From NCBI GenBank assembly GCA_900550035.1, contig URQS01000058.1:1-20373 (forward strand): a stretch of 20,373 nucleotides of DNA, in the 5' to 3' direction. Under the pieces are notes generated by a model. The model had not been told where the DNA came from. It ran no database searches and saw only the letters and a program-made list of their open reading frames with translations. This document shows positions 1 to 6,059 of this stretch, one piece after another (the stretch's first letter is position 1; each line of letters starts with the position of its first letter). The stretch is from an uncultured Prevotella sp. (GTDB taxonomy: Bacteria; Bacteroidota; Bacteroidia; Bacteroidales; Bacteroidaceae). A program made the position numbers and the translations under genes.

Positions 1-13
1 AAAAGAACGAGCC

Positions 14-229
14 TTACTTTCTGATGGCAGCCCGGAAAGTGTGCAGCATCCGTAGTATGGGTGTTGTTCGCATTGCCCCTGAAGAATGTTCGACCTCTCT
101 CCCTTGCTGCTCTGGAGTGAAGAGAAGCTTTGCTCCTGGGCAGTTTCGCCTTGTTTGCAGAATACACAGCAACGCCGTGCATGGAGAGAACTGGCGAAAG
201 GGGATAATACACGCATAGATATATTCCAT
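14..229. other. Uncharacterised GC-richer block, open on both strands
   Basis: No gene is recognised here. The stretch is clearly richer in G and C than the AT-rich DNA at about 220-320. It stays open on the plus strand at 24-218 (64 codons, containing MGVVRIAPEEC) and on the minus strand at 14-229 (71 codons, ending MLHTFRAAIRK). Neither translation shows a domain I know. A 7-bp inverted repeat (TTTCGCC at 144-150, GGCGAAA at 193-199) is the only pairing seen. It could be a short gene, a non-coding repeat or a remnant of the mobile element whose integrase lies next door. From about 230 to 325 I see only AT-rich sequence with no further feature. Confidence 0.2.
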
Positions 230-325
230 ATAACACTTATATAGAATAATATTGTTTCCTTATAAGGATTCTTATTACTATATATGTATTCTTTCTATAC
301 AGTAACGTGTAATTATAGATAATGG

Positions 326-1804
326 TCATTCAACCATACGACTATAGGTTTGAGTTTGTCCTTTATCGACATTCTCTATCTTGATAAGAACCATTGCTCT
401 TGATGGAATCGTGCTTGGAAGTTCTTTCATCAGTTTACCTATTATTTCATCCACGTTGTTAAAGCCAACATCAGTGAACTCACTGATTTTCCTTCCTCGA
501 TAAAAAATAGAGCCTTTCATCATCTGACGGAATGAGAAACGTTCAAATACCGTGCTATCAGCCTTCGAATAATCTCGTGATTTATCCTCAGTGAAGAATA
601 TCTTCTCCAAGACTTTTTCATTCAACGCCCATGCAGGTGAGAAGTCTATCTTAACATAAGACCTTGTCACACGATGACGGTCTGAATGGTTCATAGCAAA
701 GCCAACCTCATCAATGGATGCTCCACATTCGTTTTGGGCAACAGTTGCCCATGTATGGCGAAATGTATATACACAATACGCCTTCTCATGTGGAATATGG
801 AGACTTTTCTCGCATATCTGACGGATTCCACAATTAATGTTGGCACCAAAACTGTCGCTGTTGGTCATACGTTTGTGGAAATCGAAAAGATAAGGCGAGG
901 TTGTTTTATCAAGATACTTGTCGAATACAGGTTGCAAGATACCAGGTATCTTCATTTCCATATAAGCATGATCGTTTCTGAACTTGCGAGTTTTTGCTCG
1001 CTCATAGCTAATGATGCCATCATGGTAATCTTCTTTCTTCAAATTATATATATCAACCGTATTCATTCCTGCAAGGCAAAGCACCATCATGGCAACATCA
1101 TGTCCAAGCTCTGCCAAAGGCAATATACGGTCGGAAGGTGGGAGAGGAGCGGCAAAGAAAGCACGGCATTCTTCCATAGTAATAGCTCGCTTCTCTGGAG
1201 TGTCTGCCTTTGGTATTTTTATTTTTAGCCATGGATTTGTTGTTATACGGATGATACCGCAATCATAGTCGTTAAATTCAAGCAACGCTTGCCTGAATAT
1301 TTGTCTTATACATATAGGGTACATTTCCTTGGCTCTTGCAGTTTTGGCAAGAGACTTTATCCATCCATTGATAAACTTGGATGTGAGTTGCGAACACATT
1401 ACTTTATTGGAACCTGCATAGAGTTCCAAATGTCTATAGGCAAGTTCGTAGTTCCTGGCGTTCCGTTCATGACCATTGTTGTATAGATTGTCATGGTATT
1501 GCCTTGCATAATCTGAAAAGCATACATCAGCTGTACCGCTTTCCAAATATGCTACAACATCATCCACACTCCATGTGCTAATAGGCTGTTTGTTGAGCAT
1601 ATCCGCAAAATGGGCTATCTTGACAGTACATGCTTCAAGAACAAAAGGATCCTTGACTTCATGGTTCTTTTTATTCACAGATTTTGTTTCTACGATTTTG
1701 TCTGTTTTCAGATACCTTGACTTTCTGTTGTGAGTAACCCGGATAGATACATTCCAGAATCCATCTGCTCTCTGTCTAAGTGCCACTGTTTTAAATGTTG
1801 CCAT
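326..1804 (-). CDS. Tyrosine recombinase / phage-type integrase
   Basis: Site-specific DNA recombinase of the Bacteroidota integrase group, 492 residues, which integrates or excises a mobile element by strand exchange through a tyrosine. Residues 1-90 form an arm-binding-like N-terminus, about 95-180 a SAM-like core-binding domain, and about 205-390 the catalytic domain. Visible catalytic residues are R349 and H350 in TFRHTWAT, H373 in MNHSDRH and the nucleophile Y383 in RSYVKID. The first catalytic arginine is not at its usual place: the strand reads LAGMNTVDIYNL, with Asn at about 248. The His of HxxR is Tyr346. About 100 residues follow the nucleophile, a long C-terminal extension. I chose the ATG at 1804 (MATFKTV) because the 38 codons upstream, from 1918, run through a phased DNA repeat and would encode duplicated HMFYNF. 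Other genes of the element must lie to the left, outside the window. Confidence 0.88.
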   Translation of the reverse strand: MATFKTVALRQRADGFWNVSIRVTHNRKSRYLKTDKIVETKSVNKKNHEVKDPFVLEACTVKIAHFADMLNKQPISTWSVDDVVAYLESGTADVCFSDYARQYHDNLYNNGHERNARNYELAYRHLELYAGSNKVMCSQLTSKFINGWIKSLAKTARAKEMYPICIRQIFRQALLEFNDYDCGIIRITTNPWLKIKIPKADTPEKRAITMEECRAFFAAPLPPSDRILPLAELGHDVAMMVLCLAGMNTVDIYNLKKEDYHDGIISYERAKTRKFRNDHAYMEMKIPGILQPVFDKYLDKTTSPYLFDFHKRMTNSDSFGANINCGIRQICEKSLHIPHEKAYCVYTFRHTWATVAQNECGASIDEVGFAMNHSDRHRVTRSYVKIDFSPAWALNEKVLEKIFFTEDKSRDYSKADSTVFERFSFRQMMKGSIFYRGRKISEFTDVGFNNVDEIIGKLMKELPSTIPSRAMVLIKIENVDKGQTQTYSRMVE

Positions 1805-1844
1805 ATCTTTTATGTTTAAATTGTTCTTAGAATCATTTTTAAAG

Positions 1845-1899
1845 TTGTAAAACATGTGTAAAACATGTCCTTGGAAATTGTAAAACATATGTAAAACAT
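1845..1899. repeat. Phased GTAAAACAT repeat array upstream of the integrase
   Basis: Four exact copies of GTAAAACAT start at 1847, 1858, 1880 and 1891. Steps are 11, 22 and 11 bp, so all lie on one face of the helix, with one vacant slot at 1869. The array can also be read as two 22-bp units (1845-1866 and 1878-1899) that differ at one base. It sits 40-95 bp upstream of the chosen integrase start. Arm-type recombinase sites or an autoregulatory operator are the likely roles; this is inference from position and spacing. Confidence 0.6.
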
Positions 1900-1943
1900 C
1901 TATCATCATTTGTAGCATTTCAGTGGTACTTCCGCTAAAAACG

Positions 1944-1987
1944 AATTAAGTGGAAAGTCCTCTGTTACAAGGACTTTCCACTTAATT
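1944..1987 (-). terminator. Rho-independent terminator of ppdK
   Basis: A perfect 17-bp inverted repeat (1944-1960 with 1971-1987; the inner arm includes TGGAAAGTCC) encloses a 10-nt loop. On the minus strand the stem is followed by CGTTTTTAG, a short U-run. It lies 23 bp past the ppdK stop and before the integrase, so it should end ppdK transcription and insulate the integrase. Confidence 0.85.
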
Positions 1988-2010
1988 TATTGAGAGTCAA
2001 ATATTTGCTA

Positions 2011-4730
2011 TTATTCCTCAACAGCAGCTTGGGCGGCCGCAAGTCTGGCAATAGGTACTCTAAACGGAGAGCATGAAGCGTAGTTCATACCTACCTTAGC
2101 GCAGAACTTAACTGATGAAGGTTCGCCACCGTGCTCACCGCAGATACCAGTGCGGAGGTTAGGACGTGTAGCGCGACCGTTCTCAACAGCCATCTTGATG
2201 AGCTGGCCAACACCCTCCTGGTCAAGAACCTGGAACGGGTCAACCTTCAAAATCTTCTTCTCCATATATGCTGGGAGGAATGAAGCGATGTCGTCACGAG
2301 AGTAGCCGAATGTCATCTGTGTCAAGTCGTTGGTACCGAATGAGAAGTACTGAGCCTCCTCTGCAATCTTAGCAGCTGTAAGGGCAGCACGAGGAATCTC
2401 AATCATTGTACCAACCTCAAACTCAACCTCTACGCCGTACTCTGCGAATACTTCCTTAGCGGTAGCGAGGATGATAGACTTCTGCTGCTTGAGCTCCTGT
2501 ACAGTACCGATGAGCGGAACCATAATTTCAGGACGTGGGTTGAAGCCTTCCTTCTTCAGCTGGCAAGCAGCACCGAGGATGGCACGTGTCTGCATAGCTG
2601 TGATTTCGGGGAATGTGATGCCAAGACGGCAACCACGGTGACCGAGCATTGGGTTGTTTTCTGCTAATGAGTTAACACGCTTCTTGATTTCTGAAACGCT
2701 AACACCCATTTCATTAGCCATAGTCTCCTGACCAGCCTTATCGTGGGGAACGAACTCGTGGAGAGGTGGGTCGAGCAAACGGATGTTCACATGGCAACCG
2801 TCCATAGCCTTGAGGATGCCGTAGAAGTCGGCCTTCTGATAGGGGAGGAGCTTGGCAAGAGCCTTCTCACGACCCTCTACAGAGTCAGCCAAAATCATCT
2901 CACGCATAGCAACAATCTTCTGGTCGTCGAAGAACATGTGCTCTGTACGTGTCAGACCGATACCCTTAGCACCGAACTGACGTGCAACCTTAGCATCGTG
3001 AGGAGTATCAGCATTGGTGCGAATCTCCATCTTGGTATACTTGTCGCAGAGGTCCATGAGCTCCTTGAAGTCGCCTGAAAGCTCAGCAGCCTTGGTCTCA
3101 ATCTGGCCAGCGTAAACCTGACCTGTAGTACCGTTCAATGAGATGTAGTCGCCCTCTTTGTAAACAACGCCTTCAATCTCGACAGTCTTGGTCTTGTAGT
3201 CTACATTGATAGAGCCTGCACCAGAAACGCAGCACTTACCCATACCACGAGCTACAACGGCAGCGTGAGAAGTCATACCGCCACGGGCTGTAAGGATACC
3301 CTCAGCAGCTGACATACCAGCGAGGTCCTCAGGTGAAGTTTCGATACGAACCATGATTACCTTCTTTCCATCATCGTGCCATTCCTCAGCATCGTCAGCG
3401 TGGAATACAATCTGACCGCAAGCTGCACCTGGAGAAGCAGGAAGACCCTGTGTGATAACCTTAGCCTTAGAGAGAGCCAATTTGTCGAATACTGGGTGCA
3501 AGAGCTCGTCGAGCTTCTGCGGCTCGCAGCGAAGAATGGCTGTCTTCTCGTCAATCATACCCTCGTGAAGGAGGTCCATAGCAATCTTAACCATAGCGGT
3601 ACCAGTACGCTTGCCGTTACGTGTCTGGAGGAACCAAAGCTTGCCTTCCTGGACGGTGAACTCCATATCCTGCATGTCGCGGTAGTGCTTCTCAAGCTTG
3701 TCCTGAAGGCGTCAAGCTCCTTGTAGAGCTCAGGCATTGCCTCTTCCATTGAAGGATAGTTAGCTGCACGATCTTCCTCAGAGATGCCGGCACGCTCAGC
3801 CCAACGCTGTGAGCCAATCTTTGTAATCTGCTGCGGTGTACGGATACCAGCAACTACGTCCTCGCCCTGAGCGTTAATAAGGTACTCACCGTTGAAGAGG
3901 TTCTCGCCATTACCAGCATCGCGGCTGAAGCAAACACCAGTTGCAGATGTCTCACCCATATTGCCGAATACCATAGCCATAACAGAAACAGCTGTTCCCC
4001 ACTCGTCAGGAATTCCTTCCATCTTACGATAGAGGATAGCGCGCTCGTTCATCCAACTGCGGAATACAGCGCAGATAGCACCCCAAAGCTGCTCCTTAGG
4101 ATCGGTTGGGAAATCGCTGCCAGTCTGCTCCTTGATAGCCTTCTTGAAAAGCTCAACAAGTTTCTTAAGAGACTCTACAGAGAGGTCCTTATCAAGAACA
4201 ACGCCCTGCTCCTCTTTCACCTTCTCGATGATTGCTTCGAACGGATCGATATCTTCCTTGTTCTCTGGCTTCATGCCAAGAACAACGTCACCGTACATCT
4301 GTACAAAACGACGGTAGCTATCGTAAACGAAGTGTGGGTTGCCTGTCTTCTCTACCATGCCTGCAGCAACTTCGTCGTTCAGACCAAGGTTGAGGATGGT
4401 GTCCATCATACCAGGCATTGAGGCGCGAGCACCTGAACGTACTGAAACCAAGAGAGGGTTCTTCGGGTCACCAAACTTGCAATTCATCAGTTCTTCAGTG
4501 TGAGCCACTGCAGCATTGACTTCGTCAGTAAGCAGTTCAACAATCTTCTGCTGACCTACCTTATAATACTCATTGCAAGTGTCAGTTGTTATTGTAAAAC
4601 CTGGAGGTACGGGAACACCAATATGGTTCATTTCAGCAAGGTTTGCACCCTTACCACCGAGTACCTCACGCATTGAGGCGTTACCTTCGGCCTGTCCATT
4701 ACCGAAAGTATAAACTCTTTTTTCGTTCAT
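2011..4730 (-). pseudogene. ppdK: Pyruvate, phosphate dikinase, frameshifted
   Basis: Interconverts ATP, phosphate and pyruvate with AMP, pyrophosphate and phosphoenolpyruvate in the cytoplasm. Two overlapping frames encode it: 3555-4730 carries the ATP-binding domain (GGKGANLAEMN at about 25-35, VPVPPGFTI) and 2011-3675 the rest. The reading frame breaks after codon 341; restoring one base gives DALQDKLEKHYRDMQDMEF and a 906-residue protein, normal for Bacteroidota. In the restored numbering the phospho-acceptor His is about 489 (GGMTSHAAVVARGMGK). The TIM-barrel PEP/pyruvate domain has NIRLLDPPLHEF, SFGTNDLTQMTFGYSRDD and the acid/base Cys at about 864 (GICGEHGG). All key residues are intact on both sides, so this is either a sequencing or assembly error or a very recent mutation. 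It stands alone, with its own promoter and terminator. Confidence 0.9.
3704..3713 (-). other. ppdK: Frameshift site in ppdK
   Basis: On the coding strand the sequence reads GAC GCC TTC AGG, giving DAFRTS. Adding one C (GAC GCC CTT CAG GAC) restores the conserved DALQDKLEKHY. The loss therefore most likely occurred in the short run of identical bases at 3708-3710 (GGC on the plus strand for an expected GGGC). No slippery heptamer or downstream pseudoknot is evident, which argues against programmed frameshifting. Confidence 0.75.
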
Positions 4731-4782
4731 AAGTTAATTAGGTTTGTTTTTTATATTCTTTATTATATGTTTTTTCTATCTG

Positions 4783-4814
4783 CAAAGATAATTCCAATTT
4801 CGGAATATACCAAA
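4783..4814 (-). promoter_or_regulatory. Bacteroidota-type promoter of ppdK
   Basis: On the minus strand TTTG (4814-4811) and TATCTTTG (4790-4783) are separated by exactly 20 bp, matching the TTTG-N19-21-TAnnTTTG consensus in full. The inferred start near 4776 leaves a leader of about 45 nt before the ppdK ATG at 4730. Confidence 0.75.
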
Positions 4815-4825
4815 TAATTTTAAGC

Positions 4826-4853
4826 AAAAATGTAATGTCTATATTGCATTTTT
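4826..4853 (-). terminator. Possible weak terminator after the BadF-type kinase
   Basis: AAAAATG (4826-4832) pairs with CATTTTT (4847-4853), and the inner bases extend the stem to about 13 bp with two wobble pairs. It lies 58 bp past the kinase stop. There is no clean U-run after it on the minus strand and the stem is AT-rich, so this is tentative. Confidence 0.3.
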
Positions 4854-4911
4854 ATATAGTTTATCTGTTATCGCAAACATTTTCATTGGTTCTCGTTTAT
4901 ATTTGTAAATA

Positions 4912-5775
4912 TCATAATGTCATTTTGTAATATTCTATCAATCCATTGATTGGACTTTTTAATATCTTTCCGACAGTATAGCCGTTGTTTTCTGCTGCTT
5001 TATGCAATTGAATGCTGTAGTAATGGGCTATGCTGCCTATGGCATTTATCATGGGTGTAGCGCCAATGCTGATATATTGTCTCAAATTCTTGTTGATGAA
5101 TTGCTCAAAGTTCATTATAACGAGCTGCTCAATGTCGGGATTGTCTATGTGTCGGGCGGCAAACTGCGATAGAGATGCTAGAAATCGGTTAGGTGCTGGC
5201 TGTCTATATACATTATTTATTATATCAGACAATTCCAGTTGGGTTTCTTCCATAAAACTTTTGCACAGTTGTAGGGGTAACAATCCTTTGAAAACAGCAT
5301 TGACTATTAGTTTGCCTAGAGCTGCTCCGCTGCCTTCATCGCCTAGAATGAATCCGAGTGGGGGTGTATGTAGTGTCATCTTCTGTCCGTCGTACAGACA
5401 TGAGTTGGAACCAGTGCCAAGTATGCATACCAATCCTTCGTTGTTTCCGCATAATGCGTGGCATGCTGCCATTATGTCACTTTCTACTGTTATTGCGGCA
5501 TTTTTGTGGAATACGTTTCTCAGTATTTGGTTGATAATATGGGTCTTGTCGGCCATGCAACCAGCTCCATAATAATGTATCTGGTCGACGTCGTTGAGAT
5601 TTATGGCTTTCCGTCGGGCCTCGACTACCATATCTACTTCAATTGTCTGCCTTACCTCTTCCTGCGACTGCACCACCGGGTTGATGCCCTTGGTGTGTAT
5701 TGTATGTGTAGTGTGCTTGTGGCTGACGAAGCACCAATCTGTCTTGGTGCTGCCACTGTCTACAATAAGTATCAT
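4912..5775 (-). CDS. BadF/BadG/BcrA/BcrD-type ATPase, N-acetylglucosamine kinase-like
   Basis: Cytoplasmic sugar kinase-like protein of the actin/hexokinase/Hsp70 ATPase fold, 287 residues. The phosphate-1 loop is at residues 4-16 (IVDSGSTKTDWCF). The putative catalytic Asp100 follows in VESDIMAACHA, the phosphate-2 loop is ILGTGSNSC at about 118-126, and GDEGSG (145-150) matches the adenosine-side motif of NAGK-type kinases. The likely reaction is phosphorylation of N-acetylglucosamine or a related amino sugar, perhaps in cell-wall sugar recycling; substrate cannot be read from sequence. It starts 6 bp after the stop of a 51-residue membrane protein, and the two are probably co-transcribed from the promoter near 5963. 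The family also includes activators of radical dehydratases, but those carry a cysteine cluster not seen here. Confidence 0.82.
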   Translation of the reverse strand: MILIVDSGSTKTDWCFVSHKHTTHTIHTKGINPVVQSQEEVRQTIEVDMVVEARRKAINLNDVDQIHYYGAGCMADKTHIINQILRNVFHKNAAITVESDIMAACHALCGNNEGLVCILGTGSNSCLYDGQKMTLHTPPLGFILGDEGSGAALGKLIVNAVFKGLLPLQLCKSFMEETQLELSDIINNVYRQPAPNRFLASLSQFAARHIDNPDIEQLVIMNFEQFINKNLRQYISIGATPMINAIGSIAHYYSIQLHKAAENNGYTVGKILKSPINGLIEYYKMTL

Positions 5776-5781
5776 ATTTTT

Positions 5782-5937
5782 TTATTTCAAGTAAAGATAG
5801 TAAATCGCAGCTAGAGCAATTACTACTATTGCTGTTAAAACAAGTTTGATTAGGCAACCGGTAATCTTTTTGAATATCAGAAAACCAAAGATTATTGCTA
5901 CTAAAATGAAAACGTAATAACCAAAATTAGAAGACAT
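5782..5937 (-). CDS. Small two-helix membrane protein, unknown function
   Basis: A 51-codon frame runs from ATG at 5937 to TAA at 5782. The product begins MSSNFGYYVFILVAII and ends AIYYLYLK. It is strongly hydrophobic: residues about 7-22 and 29-48 can each span the membrane, joined by FKKITGCLIK, whose lysines suggest a cytoplasmic loop. A Bacteroidota -7 box (TATCTTTG, 5970-5963) lies 25 bp upstream, and the BadF-type kinase starts 6 bp downstream, which supports a real translated gene in a two-gene operon. I recognise no family. Its function may or may not relate to the kinase. Confidence 0.6.
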   Translation of the reverse strand: MSSNFGYYVFILVAIIFGFLIFKKITGCLIKLVLTAIVVIALAAIYYLYLK

Positions 5938-5962
5938 AATTTACACTTTTTGATTTTTTGTG

Positions 5963-5970
5963 CAAAGATA
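5963..5970 (-). promoter_or_regulatory. -7 promoter box of the small-protein/kinase operon
   Basis: TATCTTTG followed by CA on the minus strand is an exact TAnnTTTG match, 25 bp before the ATG at 5937. No TTTG is present at -33. Instead that region holds an inverted repeat, AAAATCG-N7-CGATTTT (5977-5997). Confidence 0.55.
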
Positions 5971-5976
5971 CAACAA

Positions 5977-5997
5977 AAAATCGGTTCGTTCGATTTT
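5977..5997. promoter_or_regulatory. Inverted repeat at the -33 region, possible operator
   Basis: AAAATCG (5977-5983) and CGATTTT (5991-5997) are exact inverted copies with a 7-bp spacer. They lie 7-27 bp upstream of the -7 box, where a dimeric regulator would block or replace -33 contact. Role inferred from position only. Confidence 0.3.
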
Positions 5998-6011
5998 CTT
6001 GTAAAAAGAAA

Positions 6012-6043
6012 GAAGGGTATGACATTTGATAGCCATACCCTTC
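6012..6043 (-). terminator. Terminator of the PiT transporter gene
   Basis: GAAGGGTATG (6012-6021) pairs perfectly with CATACCCTTC (6034-6043) around a 12-nt loop, 17 bp past the transporter stop. On the minus strand the stem is followed by TTTCTTTTTAC. Confidence 0.8.
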
Positions 6044-6059
6044 AAAGGATATTGTTCAA

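Noticed and set aside
686..1228. 180-codon open frame on the plus strand
   Set aside because: Antisense to the integrase catalytic domain, with no recognisable domain.
1845..1899. CRISPR array
   Set aside because: Repeats are 9 bp with spacers of 2 or 13 bp, far too short, and no cas gene is present.
1805..1918. 38-codon N-terminal extension of the integrase from ATG 1918
   Set aside because: It passes through the phased GTAAAACAT repeats and only encodes their translation (HMFYNF twice); the family-like sequence begins at 1804.
2011..4730. Two separate genes or programmed frameshifting in ppdK
   Set aside because: The two frames are halves of one enzyme, no start signal or slippery site is visible at the junction, and one base restores it.
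5030..5814. Plus-strand open frames (up to 180 codons)
   Set aside because: Antisense to the BadF-type kinase and the small membrane gene, with no family resemblance.
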